Origin: Clostridium muellerianum
GTDB lineage: Bacteria; Bacillota; Clostridia; Clostridiales; Clostridiaceae
Length of the DNA stretch: 64,000 bases
Assembly: GCF_012926525.1 (NCBI RefSeq)
Contig: NZ_JABBNI010000019.1
Coordinates: forward strand, 1-64,000
Direction of reading: 5' to 3'
Part shown: positions 44,084 to 52,905 of the stretch, one piece after another
Layout of the letters: the number at the start of each line of letters is the position of its first letter
How positions within the stretch are numbered: the stretch's first letter is position 1
Position numbers and translations under genes: made by a program
The notes under the pieces: generated by a model
What the model saw: only the letters and a program-made list of their open reading frames with translations
What the model was told of the DNA's origin: nothing
Databases searched by the model: none

Positions 44084-44112
44084 ATTATATAGCAAACATT
44101 ACAAATAAACAA
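44084..44112 (-). promoter_or_regulatory. Promoter of the cobC-cobS-cobU operon
   Basis: TTGTTT (44112-44107), a 17-nt spacer and TATAAT (44089-44084) on the minus strand. Only about 33 nt separate it from the gene, too little for a cobalamin riboswitch. Confidence 0.65.
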
Positions 44113-44128
44113 ATCATTATAAAAAAAT

Positions 44129-44158
44129 AACCTGTAGATAATTTCTTATCTACAGGTA
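44129..44158 (-). terminator. Terminator of the amino acid permease gene
   Basis: ACCTGTAGATAA pairs perfectly with TTATCTACAGGT and is followed on the minus strand by a TTATTTTTTT tract. Confidence 0.85.
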
Positions 44159-44169
44159 AAATTTAATTT

Positions 44170-45507
44170 TTAAGCAATATCTTCATCTGATTTTTTAAAC
44201 TTACTTTTTCTAGATAGATAAATTGGATAACCTATTAAAGTAAGCACAATACCTAATCCTGCATTCATAGGCTGAGTAAATAAAGTATTAAATATTATAT
44301 ATATTCCGCCCAAAATTGCTATAGCTGGAATTATAGGATATAGTGGAACTTTATATGGTCTATGAAGATCTGGTTGTTTTTTTCTAAGAGTAATTACTGC
44401 ACAGAATGTCATAACATAGAATATCCATATTACAAATACTAATAAATCTGTTAACTGGTCAAATTTACCTGAAAATACAAGTATTGCTGATACAATACCT
44501 ATTAATATACTACTATTTATAGGTGATTTAAAAGTTGGATGCAACTTTGCTAACCACTTACTTCCTGGTAATTTATTTTCTGTTGCCATTGCATATGGTA
44601 TTCTAGCTCCTGTTAATATATATCCATTTAATGCTCCAAATATAGACACTAATATACCTACAGTTATAATCTTTCCACCTGATGGCCCAAAAATTATTCT
44701 TGCAACATCAGCAGCTGGTGTTTTTGTTGCAGCAAGAGTAGATGCTGGTAATACAAATAGGTATGCTACATTTATTATTACATATACTGCCATAACTAAT
44801 GATAACCCACCAACAATTGCCCTTGGTAAATCTTTACCAGGATTTTTCATTTCTCCTGATATAGCTCCAACGTTTATCCAACCTTCATAAGCAAACATTG
44901 TAGCTACTAGTGCTGAACCAAGGCTTGTAGCTATTGGATGCTCAGCAGCTGTTATTGGTAATAATCTTACCACTCCACCGCCACCATTCATAAGTCCAAC
45001 TACTATAATTGCAAATAAAGGTATTAGTTTACCTACTGTAGATACCGTTTGAATAACTCCGCCTGTTTTTGATCCTAATGCATTCATACATATCAAGAAT
45101 ATAATAACTATAATTGCTACTGGCTTTAACATAGAATCACTTAAACTTAATAATGATACTACCTGTGTTGCAAATATTATTGCAAGTGCAGCTATATTTG
45201 CTGGAATATATATAATGGTTTGAGCCCATCCTAAAAGATATCCCCAAACATCACCATAAGTTTCCTCCAAATATGCTACCATACCACCTGTTCTAGGTAT
45301 TGCTGCAGATATTTCAGCCGCTGTAAGTCCACCTGCTATAGATATAATTCCGCCTAATATCCAAGCAGCCATTCCCAATCCAGGTGCTCCTGTTGCTGTA
45401 AATACAGCTTTAGGTTTGAAAAATACACCTGAACCAATAACCATACCGATAACGATTGCAAGAGCAGGTACAAGTCCAATTTCCTTTTTTAATTCATTTT
45501 TCCCCAT
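44170..45507 (-). CDS. APC family amino acid permease (SteT/LAT-like)
   Basis: A 445-aa secondary transporter with about twelve membrane segments. The first has the substrate-binding motif VIGMVIGSGVFFKP, followed by TGAPGLGMAAWI, EISAAIPRTGGMVAYLEETYG and, in segment 6, FAYEGWINVGAISGEMKNP. It most resembles serine/threonine exchangers and the LAT-type group; the exact amino acid is not readable. In a glutamate fermenter an amino acid exchanger makes sense, but that is inference. Single gene, RBS AGGAGG. Confidence 0.88.
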   Translation of the reverse strand: MGKNELKKEIGLVPALAIVIGMVIGSGVFFKPKAVFTATGAPGLGMAAWILGGIISIAGGLTAAEISAAIPRTGGMVAYLEETYGDVWGYLLGWAQTIIYIPANIAALAIIFATQVVSLLSLSDSMLKPVAIIVIIFLICMNALGSKTGGVIQTVSTVGKLIPLFAIIVVGLMNGGGGVVRLLPITAAEHPIATSLGSALVATMFAYEGWINVGAISGEMKNPGKDLPRAIVGGLSLVMAVYVIINVAYLFVLPASTLAATKTPAADVARIIFGPSGGKIITVGILVSIFGALNGYILTGARIPYAMATENKLPGSKWLAKLHPTFKSPINSSILIGIVSAILVFSGKFDQLTDLLVFVIWIFYVMTFCAVITLRKKQPDLHRPYKVPLYPIIPAIAILGGIYIIFNTLFTQPMNAGLGIVLTLIGYPIYLSRKSKFKKSDEDIA

Positions 45508-45750
45508 CTTTGGATTACCTCCTATTAAATTATAATATATATTTTACTCGATAAAATCTTAACATTATTTTTGCTTTAAATCAAGCTAAATTTGTCAATG
45601 TAATTTGTTTTCGGACACTTTATAAAAAAAATTAGGTTCTTGTGGACATTTTTGGCAAAATACTAGTTAAATTGTGTTTTTTTACTTTTTTAATTGTTAA
45701 AAAATAAACTATCTTTATATATTTAGCGGAAAAGTTAACATTTCCCTACG

Positions 45751-47109
45751 CTAGTAATAACATTTAACATCATTTATCCTATAAAATTTGTATTCTTTAT
45801 TTTTAAATTCCTTGACTAACTTATGCAACACAGAATCCTCTGAATAATTATAATATGGATAACCATCTCCTCCCCTATACACTTTTATATCTTCAAATTC
45901 TATATAAGGATGATAAAAAAAGCTGCCTAATAAATTTCTAGAAAGTTTTCTTATTTTATGTATCATATTATCACAATCTTTTTTACCATCCACATAATCA
46001 AGAGGTGTAGGAATATAGATTGCCTTTTTTTCGTTATTATTAACTTCATAAATATTTTCACATGATGTTATTCCTCCATCTTCCGAATAAGGTTGGTATA
46101 TATAATTAAATTTTTCCTCTATAATACTCAGCTGATTCTTTAAAATTCCATAATGAGGTGTTTCAAAAAAATTACATTCTATGTCTAACTTTTTTGCAGA
46201 ATTCAAAGCCTTATCTACTCTTTCTTTTGAATAAGCTTTATCTCCTGGAATATTATCATTTTTGCTCCTATGAAATTCTAATCCATCAATGCTTGTAGTA
46301 TTTCCATATTGATGTGTATATCCATGCAATCCCATAATACCACCCTTTTCCATAAAATAATCTAATGTAAATAGAAAATCTGCATTATACATACTATAAG
46401 TTTCTGAAATATCATTATCTATACTTTCAGAAGGCTTTATATATCTAGGAACCCAAGCTATATGGAATGGTATGCTTTGTTTATATAAATAATCTGATAT
46501 TATTCTCAGTTTTTCCAAAGACTCCTTAGAAGAATATAATCCTCCTGCAGTAATGTCTTCCAACCTTATTAAAGCTGCTTTACTTCCAACTTGTTCTAAA
46601 GGCTTAACTGTTTCTTCTCTATTCTTGTAAAAACATATAGTCTTATTTTGTATATCCCAATAAGTTTTTAAATCTAAAAATCTAGCAAAATCAATCATAG
46701 ATGCATATACTACATTATCTTGTGTAATAATTTTCTTTTTTAAGCTATATTGTTTTTTATTAGCAATAAATTTATTATTGCTCGTATCAATTACTATATC
46801 ATCATCCTTCCATTGAATATTTATAATACCATTCCTTATAGAAACTTTTCCTTCTATCTTTTTAAGTATTTCACTTATAGGCAAATAATATCTATTATTT
46901 TGTACATATATAGGTAAATCTAAGTTCAATGCTTTATTTTCAAAATTAATTAATATAGAATCTTTTTTCATACTTAATCCATTAAATTCAGAAATGTTCT
47001 CCTTACCCTTATTTAAGATTTGACTATTTACAAATTTAATGCTAAATATAAATAGGATAAAAAATATTGTAAAAAATATCAGTAGTTTATTTTTTAGCAT
47101 TTTCTGCAT
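45751..47109 (-). CDS. Secreted DUF2334 deacetylase-like protein with copper-amine-oxidase-type N-domain
   Basis: A 452-aa exported protein. An N-terminal hydrophobic segment (about 9-28) is followed by a copper amine oxidase N-terminal-like domain (about 55-165, YYLPISEILKKIEGKVSIRNG), usually a wall-binding module in Firmicutes. Then comes a DUF2334 domain (about 180-452) of the carbohydrate esterase/deacetylase superfamily, with ALIRLEDITAGG, IAWVPRY, GLHGYTHQYG and FETPHYG. GLHGYTHQ likely binds metal. Substrate unknown, probably a surface polysaccharide. The start is weakly marked; 47109 and 47100 are both possible. Confidence 0.8.
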   Translation of the reverse strand: MQKMLKNKLLIFFTIFFILFIFSIKFVNSQILNKGKENISEFNGLSMKKDSILINFENKALNLDLPIYVQNNRYYLPISEILKKIEGKVSIRNGIINIQWKDDDIVIDTSNNKFIANKKQYSLKKKIITQDNVVYASMIDFARFLDLKTYWDIQNKTICFYKNREETVKPLEQVGSKAALIRLEDITAGGLYSSKESLEKLRIISDYLYKQSIPFHIAWVPRYIKPSESIDNDISETYSMYNADFLFTLDYFMEKGGIMGLHGYTHQYGNTTSIDGLEFHRSKNDNIPGDKAYSKERVDKALNSAKKLDIECNFFETPHYGILKNQLSIIEEKFNYIYQPYSEDGGITSCENIYEVNNNEKKAIYIPTPLDYVDGKKDCDNMIHKIRKLSRNLLGSFFYHPYIEFEDIKVYRGGDGYPYYNYSEDSVLHKLVKEFKNKEYKFYRINDVKCYY

Positions 47110-47320
47110 TTGATCACTTCTTTCAATATTTTTTCAATGCCCTTACAAAGTTTAAATACTTAATATATATTTAACTGAATCTAACAAAAACTTATATTTA
47201 TATTTTCTACACTTTTTTATTAAATATGTTATTAAAATAAATTTAAAATGTTAAAATATAATAGTAGTTTAATATTTTAATACCGAAAACTTGATAGTAA
47301 TCATTAGCATAAAATTATTT

Positions 47321-47363
47321 TTGACACTTGATAATTTTTATTATATAATATAATTAATTATAT
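47321..47363 (+). promoter_or_regulatory. perR promoter with PerR/Fur-like palindrome
   Basis: TTGACA (47321-47326), a 17-nt spacer and TATAAT (47344-47349) form a consensus promoter. A perfect 16-bp palindrome ATATAATTAATTATAT (47348-47363) overlaps its -10 and the start point. It resembles the PerR box TTATAATTATTATAA, but lacks the central unpaired base. Confidence 0.7.
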
Positions 47364-47379
47364 AATAAGGATGGTGTAT

Positions 47380-47796
47380 ATGAATAACTTATCTAGTATT
47401 TTTAGAGAAAAAAAATTAAAACTTACACCTCAGCGAATTGCAGTATATAAATTTTTACAATCAACGAAGGAACATCCATCTGCTGAGATAATATACAAGG
47501 CTCTCCAACCAGAATATCCTACTATGAGTCTTGCGACCGTCTATAAGGCTTTAAAAACTTTAGTTGACGTAAACCTTGTTCAAGAACTTAATGTGGGTGA
47601 AGGAAACTTTAGATATGATGGAAATGTTATGCCCCATCCACATATACAATGCCTTCACTGTGGAAAAGTAGATGATATTGAGGGAATTTGCTTTTCTGAT
47701 CTAAATGATAAGGTTAAAAATTATACTCAATATGAAGTTCTTGGAAACCAAGTATACTTTTATGGCATTTGCAAATCCTGTAAAGATAATGCTTAG
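47380..47796 (+). CDS. perR: Fur family regulator, PerR-like
   Basis: A 138-aa metal-dependent repressor. The winged-helix domain (about 1-80) carries LKLTPQRIAVYKFL and MSLATVYKALKTL. The dimer domain has the structural zinc site CLHCGK and CKSCK. Regulatory ligands seen are His near HPSAEIIYK, Asp in NFRYDGN, and His-Pro-His in MPHPHIQC, as in PerR (peroxide sensing by Fe-catalysed histidine oxidation), although Fur cannot be excluded. Start at 47380 from AAGGATGGTG. A palindrome lies over its own promoter, so autoregulation is likely. Confidence 0.85.
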   Translation: MNNLSSIFREKKLKLTPQRIAVYKFLQSTKEHPSAEIIYKALQPEYPTMSLATVYKALKTLVDVNLVQELNVGEGNFRYDGNVMPHPHIQCLHCGKVDDIEGICFSDLNDKVKNYTQYEVLGNQVYFYGICKSCKDNA

Positions 47797-47806
47797 AGAC
47801 TTATTA

Positions 47807-47838
47807 AAAAAGCAGCTGTATTAGCTGCTTTCTTATTT
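47807..47838 (+). terminator. Terminator after perR
   Basis: AAAAAAGCAGCT pairs with AGCTGCTTTCTT across a 5-nt loop, followed by ATTTTG. Confidence 0.75.
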
Positions 47839-47871
47839 TGTGCTAAAAAATTTAGCTATGTGAATAACTAT

Positions 47872-49104
47872 CTATCGATATGCTTCATTTACAATATCTT
47901 CCCACATCTTTGTACTTTGTTTTCCTGATAACATTTCATCCATTTTAGAAGATATAGCACTTTTTAACCTTTCAGGAATATTCTCAACAAATATTATGTT
48001 ATTTTCCGTACTCTCCTGCAAATGTTTTACCACTGCAGATTTAACACCTGATTTTATAGAGCTATTGACTTTTTTATTTCCACTGACAAGTCCCTCACCT
48101 ACAAGTTTTTTTTGAAAATTATCACTTACTATAAACTTTATAAAACTGTTTGTTTCCTCACTGTTTTTACTATTTACAGGTACACAAATTATAGAATTAC
48201 AAATAACAGGAACATTTATTTTTGAAGAGCCACCGTTCAAGGAATTATCAACTACTTTTATATTTTCACTCTTAAAATCTTTAAAGTAATATGATGAACT
48301 TATAATTAAAGGTATATCACCTTTTACAAACTTATTTATACTACTATCATTTCCAATTTCAAAAGTATTTTTATTTATATTATTCTTTTTTACAAATGTT
48401 GATATATCATTAAAAGCTTGCTGCATTTCATTTAAAGATTTATAAAATTCAGCTCCACTATCATATTTACTTTCTAATTTTCCCATACTAACTTTATTAT
48501 TTATTATCATGGAAGCTAACGCACTATTTATATCTAAACTTTCTGTTATAATTACAGGAACTCTTATTGACATATCATTTAAACTTTTTAATATAATTTT
48601 TAATTCATCCATGTTAGATGGGACTTTTAAATTCAGCTTCTTAAAAGAATCTTCATTATACAATACCTCCATAGTATAGGGAATTAAACCTATTCCATAA
48701 TACTTATCATTGAATCTTCCATAAGCATTCACTACAGTATAGTACCTATCACTAAATTTATTTTCATCATAAAAATTTCCTATATCGCTTAATAAACCTT
48801 TTCTACTCAATTTAATCATATTGCTTCTAGAAGTAACTATTACATCAGCATTTACATTTTTAGCTATATCGTCCTCTATTTTACCTCCTATAACATTATT
48901 AACACTTACTTTAACTTTAGCATTATCTTTTTTGTATTCCTCTATAGCTGATTTTAATATACTTGAGGATTCTTTATCTTTTAAATCCACATATACATTT
49001 AACTGCTTTTCTTTTTCTAGATCCTTGGACTTATTGCAGGCGATACTATTGATAGCAAATAATAATATCAAAAATATTGCTGTAACCTTTTTTCTAAAAA
49101 TCAT
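47872..49104 (-). CDS. Extracellular solute-binding lipoprotein, sugar-type ABC family
   Basis: A 410-aa binding protein. A signal peptide with lipobox SIACNK (Cys near residue 23) anchors it to the membrane. The body has the family-1 extracellular solute-binding fold, with LNVYVDLKDKESSSILKSAIEEYKKDN at the start and YYGIGLIPYTMEVLYNEDSFKKL in the middle, as in maltose- or oligosaccharide-binding proteins. No permease or ATPase is adjacent, the second such orphan in the window. Substrate unknown; a sensor role is possible. RBS AAAGGAGG. Confidence 0.8.
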   Translation of the reverse strand: MIFRKKVTAIFLILLFAINSIACNKSKDLEKEKQLNVYVDLKDKESSSILKSAIEEYKKDNAKVKVSVNNVIGGKIEDDIAKNVNADVIVTSRSNMIKLSRKGLLSDIGNFYDENKFSDRYYTVVNAYGRFNDKYYGIGLIPYTMEVLYNEDSFKKLNLKVPSNMDELKIILKSLNDMSIRVPVIITESLDINSALASMIINNKVSMGKLESKYDSGAEFYKSLNEMQQAFNDISTFVKKNNINKNTFEIGNDSSINKFVKGDIPLIISSSYYFKDFKSENIKVVDNSLNGGSSKINVPVICNSIICVPVNSKNSEETNSFIKFIVSDNFQKKLVGEGLVSGNKKVNSSIKSGVKSAVVKHLQESTENNIIFVENIPERLKSAISSKMDEMLSGKQSTKMWEDIVNEAYR

Positions 49105-49237
49105 AGAATTTTGTTACCTCCTTTCTAGCAAAAGTTAAATATTAAAATTTTTTTATTTACAAAGTACTTCTAATTTTATTTTGTACATAATAATTAAATA
49201 TATAATAATTTCATATAATTAAGTGGAGGTGAAACAT

Positions 49238-50170
49238 ATGAAATTTAGAGTCATATTTCTAAAAAAGAAATATATTTACTTTATAGCATTTACTTTGATA
49301 CTTTTTATACTGATAGCTGTATTACTTTTATCAAGACATTACTCACCAACTTTTACTAACATTTCTGAAGACAAAATGTTAAAAGCTGACTTTGATGGTG
49401 ATGGAAAAGAGGACATACTATCAGTTAGGAAAAATAACGATAAGTATTCTGTAGATGTTAAAATTAAAAATAAAATTTTCCCTATTACAACATATAAAAA
49501 TTCTTCAACCTTATGTAATTATTCATCCTATTGGCCTATGAGAATAACTCTTATGGATGTATCCAGAGATAAACTTCCTGAGATATTTATCCAAACTTCA
49601 AACAAAGACAACCCTCTTCAATACGTTTTTGTTTGGAATTATGAAAAGTTTGATAATGTACTTTCAAATTCAAATAATATTTTAGGCTTTATTGATTGCA
49701 AAAATAACAAAACTCCAAAGGTTATCTCTGGCAAATTTCAAGACAATACTATTAGTCTTTCAAATTATATGTTTTTAAATTATAAATTTAAAAATTATAA
49801 CTATGAAAATAATACTACTTTTATGGGTGCAGATACTATATGTACTTTTATTCAATTCGTACAAGGGCTTCCTGGTACTGAAAACTTTAAACCTAAAGAT
49901 ATTTTTAGCAGTAACTTATCGAATAGAGAATTACAATCAATATCAAAACTTTCTTCAGAAAATAATACCTATATATTTCAAGACAGTATATTTAAAGAAA
50001 ATAAATGCAATCAGGATGGAGATGTGTCAGAAGTATATTGGACTCTAAATTTCAGAGGCATATCAAATTTAGATAAAAAAACAATAAAAAATTACACTAT
50101 AAATCTCTTACTAACACCTGATGAAAATAGTAAAGATAATTACCATTTTAAAATTTCTTCTTTATTTTAA
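49238..50170 (+). CDS. Membrane-anchored protein with FG-GAP/VCBS-like N-terminal motif
   Basis: A 310-aa protein of unknown function. Residues about 9-30 form a membrane anchor. Immediately after it, ADFDGDGKEDILSVRKNN is a calcium-type DxDGDG loop of an FG-GAP/VCBS repeat, with a second weaker element at LMDVSRDKLPEIFIQTSN, so the region is probably a small beta-propeller-like segment. The C-terminal half (about 195-310) is a mixed domain ending KFKISSLF-like and has no recognised motif. Start ATG 49238 from GGAGGTG. It is divergent from the solute-binding lipoprotein. Confidence 0.7.
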   Translation: MKFRVIFLKKKYIYFIAFTLILFILIAVLLLSRHYSPTFTNISEDKMLKADFDGDGKEDILSVRKNNDKYSVDVKIKNKIFPITTYKNSSTLCNYSSYWPMRITLMDVSRDKLPEIFIQTSNKDNPLQYVFVWNYEKFDNVLSNSNNILGFIDCKNNKTPKVISGKFQDNTISLSNYMFLNYKFKNYNYENNTTFMGADTICTFIQFVQGLPGTENFKPKDIFSSNLSNRELQSISKLSSENNTYIFQDSIFKENKCNQDGDVSEVYWTLNFRGISNLDKKTIKNYTINLLLTPDENSKDNYHFKISSLF

Positions 50171-50290
50171 GTAAAAACAAAAGGGACCGTTTTACGGTCC
50201 CAAGGGGGATGGGGGGTTATAAGTATCAAACAAACTTATATGTAACTTGTTTGATACCTTAGGAGATCATATCTCCCAATTACATTTATT
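50171..50290 (-). ncRNA. Candidate small RNA with C-rich single-stranded segment
   Basis: Read on the minus strand there are three hairpins: GGAGAT-ATG-ATCTCC (50276-50262), an 11-bp perfect stem GTATCAAACAA/TTGTTTGATAC (50257-50223), and GGGACCGT-AAA-ACGGTCCC (50201-50183), which is followed by TTTTGTTTTTAC like a terminator. Between the last two lies AACCCCCCATCCCCC (50218-50204), unpaired and complementary to Shine-Dalgarno sequences. A TATTATAAT box lies upstream but the spacing of its -35 is poor, so it could instead be the 3' untranslated end of the WYL gene mRNA. Confidence 0.45.
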
Positions 50291-50336
50291 ATAATATCCC
50301 ATTTGTAAAAATTTTATTCAACTTTAATTAATTTTT

Positions 50337-51290
50337 TTAATATTTCTTATAAATATATTCTATTTCCTTTTTTATTTCTTCTCTCAATTCTACAGGTTCT
50401 ATAACTTCTGCATTTTTTCCAAATCCTAATATCCAACTTTTTATTTCATCTAATTCGTCTAAATAAATAGTTAATAATACAGAACCATCCTCTAGATTTT
50501 GTATTTGTTCATTAGGATGCCATTTTCCGTTTTTTATGAATTCCGAAACCTTTTCATCAAACTTTATTATAATTTTATTTTTATCTCCTTTAAAAATTGC
50601 CCAATTTTCATCTAAATATTCTTTTAAGGAAAAAGTATGGGGTATCATATATATTTCCTCAGTTACTTTTAAGTTTTGTATTCTTGATACCTTAAATGTT
50701 TCAACTTTATCATTTTTATAATAATATCCTATTATGTACCATGAACCTTCTCTAAAAATTAAATTATATGGATCTACTTTTTTTATAGTTAAGTTGTTTC
50801 TATTTATGGAAAAATAATTTATACTTAAAGTTCTTCCTCTACTCATAGCATAATTTATTTGAGATATTTTGTCCTGTAGATTTTGTAAGCTGCCAACTTC
50901 ATTAATTTTAAAATTCCCATCTTCATTTAAATAATTTAATTCATTATCTGAATTTATATACAAACTTTTTATCTTTGTAACAGCTTTTTGTAATTCACTT
51001 TCATAAACAAATCCATTTTCTTTGGTAAGTATTTGCGCAGACATAAGTAAAGCCTGCAGCTCTTCTTCACTAAGTTTTGATGGTTTCATGAAAAATTCTT
51101 GATCTATATAAAATCCACCATACCTTCCTTTCTTGGTATGCACTGGTATGTTTGCCTTATTTAAACTACTTATATATCTATATATGGTTTTTTTATCAAC
51201 TTCTAAAGTTTCTGCTAATTCTGTAGCAGTAGTAAGCCCTTTATATTGTAATGTAATTATCATTTCTATTAAATGAGAAATTTTAGACAT
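50337..51290 (-). CDS. YafY-type transcriptional regulator, HTH_11 plus WYL domain
   Basis: A 317-aa regulator. The N-terminal helix-turn-helix (about 1-60) has TTATELAETLEVDKKTIYRY followed by the wing GRYGGFYI. The WYL domain (about 140-220) carries the motif as GSWYIIGYYYKND, and the C-terminal WCX region ends EPVELREEIKKEIEYI. WYL domains bind nucleotides or nucleic acids and often tie transcription to DNA damage or stress. No defence genes are adjacent, so it probably has a housekeeping target. RBS GGGGG, 9 nt before the ATG. Confidence 0.88.
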   Translation of the reverse strand: MSKISHLIEMIITLQYKGLTTATELAETLEVDKKTIYRYISSLNKANIPVHTKKGRYGGFYIDQEFFMKPSKLSEEELQALLMSAQILTKENGFVYESELQKAVTKIKSLYINSDNELNYLNEDGNFKINEVGSLQNLQDKISQINYAMSRGRTLSINYFSINRNNLTIKKVDPYNLIFREGSWYIIGYYYKNDKVETFKVSRIQNLKVTEEIYMIPHTFSLKEYLDENWAIFKGDKNKIIIKFDEKVSEFIKNGKWHPNEQIQNLEDGSVLLTIYLDELDEIKSWILGFGKNAEVIEPVELREEIKKEIEYIYKKY

Positions 51291-51469
51291 ACTTTTTTAC
51301 CCCCAATATAATTTTATCCTAATATTTAATTATATCGGTATTTTTAATGAAATTTTTAGTGTATTTCACATAAAATATAGAAAATAATTTCTAAGTACGA
51401 AAAATTATTACATTTAAGTACGAAAAATAGACATACACGGTAATAAACCATATATGTCTATTTTTATAT

Positions 51470-52264
51470 TTAAATTGCAGGCAATTTTTGCGCTAACAAT
51501 ACCATAGTAGTTACAAGGTTAAATGTAAAATGATTAAATACAGAATACCAATAACCTTTCTTCTCTATTAGATAACAATTATATAATCCTATCCAGAGTA
51601 TTAAAGGAAATGCTTTTAAATTAAAATGTATAAAAGCAAAAATCACACTGCTTATTAATGCTGAGAAATAAATCCCTATTCTAGGTATAAATATCTTTTC
51701 AAATATTAACCATCTAAATACAAATTCCTCAACAACTGGAGCAAAAATTATAATTATTGGAATTAATATTATGAATTTATTTAACGGCATATTAGACATC
51801 TCTGTAACTACTTCTTGATCTTTAACCTGTACACTAAACATAGAAATAATTATTTTTTCTATAATAGAAATCATAAATATTACCATATAGGAAAAAGCTG
51901 CTGATTTTATAGCTGAAACTATGTTGAACTTTTTCCTGGTAAACCCAAATCTTATAAAATCATTACTTAATCTACTGCTTATAGTTTCTTTAAAATTGTG
52001 TTTTGAAAGACACAAAGAACATTGATCTTTATAAAAATTATGTGATCTATTTGCATCTCTTAAATATTTAATATTAATTGCTGTAAGGATAAAAGGTAAA
52101 AGATTGTTAGTAAATACAGATAATATCATATAAAATATTGCTATTAGAAATAATACTATCTTACTTTTGTTTCTTTCCCTAGAAAATCTTATGAAAATTA
52201 CAAGTGGAGGAACATAAACAAATAAAAATACTAGTAAATTCTTGATAATGCTATATTTTATCAT
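51470..52264 (-). CDS. CPBP family intramembrane metalloprotease
   Basis: A 264-aa protein with about seven or eight membrane segments. The Abi/CPBP signature is EExxxR at Glu179, Glu180 and Arg184 (PVVEEFVFRWLIF), then FAFIHF in the next segment and FNHFTFNL near the end, which supply the catalytic histidines. A soluble loop at about 75-110 contains CSLC (Cys82, Cys85), an unusual CxxC for the family. Function in Firmicutes ranges from bacteriocin immunity to processing of membrane proteins. RBS AAGGAGG. Confidence 0.85.
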   Translation of the reverse strand: MIKYSIIKNLLVFLFVYVPPLVIFIRFSRERNKSKIVLFLIAIFYMILSVFTNNLLPFILTAINIKYLRDANRSHNFYKDQCSLCLSKHNFKETISSRLSNDFIRFGFTRKKFNIVSAIKSAAFSYMVIFMISIIEKIIISMFSVQVKDQEVVTEMSNMPLNKFIILIPIIIIFAPVVEEFVFRWLIFEKIFIPRIGIYFSALISSVIFAFIHFNLKAFPLILWIGLYNCYLIEKKGYWYSVFNHFTFNLVTTMVLLAQKLPAI

Positions 52265-52303
52265 TGTATATCCTCCTTATTTTATATCCTCACCCTAAAG
52301 CAA

Positions 52304-52891
52304 CTAACCATTTACGCACTCTTCAATTGCATCTAAAAGCTCTTCTTTACCCAACTTTTTTAACGAAGAAAAAGTTAAAATCTTTTCATCCTCTCTTAAT
52401 TGAAAAGTATCCCTAATGACATTAAGATTTTTTCTAAGTTCAGCTTTTTTTAATTTATCTATTTTAGTTGCTACTATAAGGGCATCATAGTTATAATGCT
52501 TTATCCACTTATACATAATTATGTCATCTTCACTAGGTTTATGCCTACAATCAACAAGAAGTACAACCTTTTTTAATTGTTCTCTTCCTGTTAAATATCT
52601 TTCAATTACTTTCCCCCAACTTTCCTTTTCTGATTTTGAAACCTTTGCGTATCCGTATCCAGGTAAATCAACAAAGTAAAATTCATTATTTATCAAGAAA
52701 AAGTTTACCAACCTAGTCTTTCCTGGGGTACCACTAACTTTAACCAACTTTCTTCTATTAACTAAAGTATTTATTAAAGATGATTTTCCTACATTAGATC
52801 TTCCTACAAAAGCTATTTCCACCCTATTATCTTGAGGATATTGACTGTTTGCAACTGCAGAAATTATAAATTCCGATTGCTTTATTTCCAT
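52304..52891 (-). CDS. engB: Ribosome biogenesis GTP-binding protein EngB/YsxC
   Basis: Essential GTPase of 195 aa needed for 50S subunit assembly. G1 is [10 protein letters not shown] (about 30-39), G2 lies near [10 protein letters not shown]3 is DLPGYGYA, G4 is ATKIDKL and G5 is FSSLK. Length and order match the family. It follows lonA by 14 nt in the conserved lon-ysxC arrangement of Firmicutes. Confidence 0.97.
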   Translation of the reverse strand: MEIKQSEFIISAVANSQYPQDNRVEIAFVGRSNVGKSSLINTLVNRRKLVKVSGTPGKTRLVNFFLINNEFYFVDLPGYGYAKVSKSEKESWGKVIERYLTGREQLKKVVLLVDCRHKPSEDDIIMYKWIKHYNYDALIVATKIDKLKKAELRKNLNVIRDTFQLREDEKILTFSSLKKLGKEELLDAIEECVNG

Positions 52892-52905
52892 ATTTTCACT
52901 TTCAC

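Noticed and set aside
44052-44128. Possible cobalamin riboswitch before cobC
   Set aside because: Only about 77 nt lie between the neighbouring terminator and the gene, too short, and the B12-box motif is absent.
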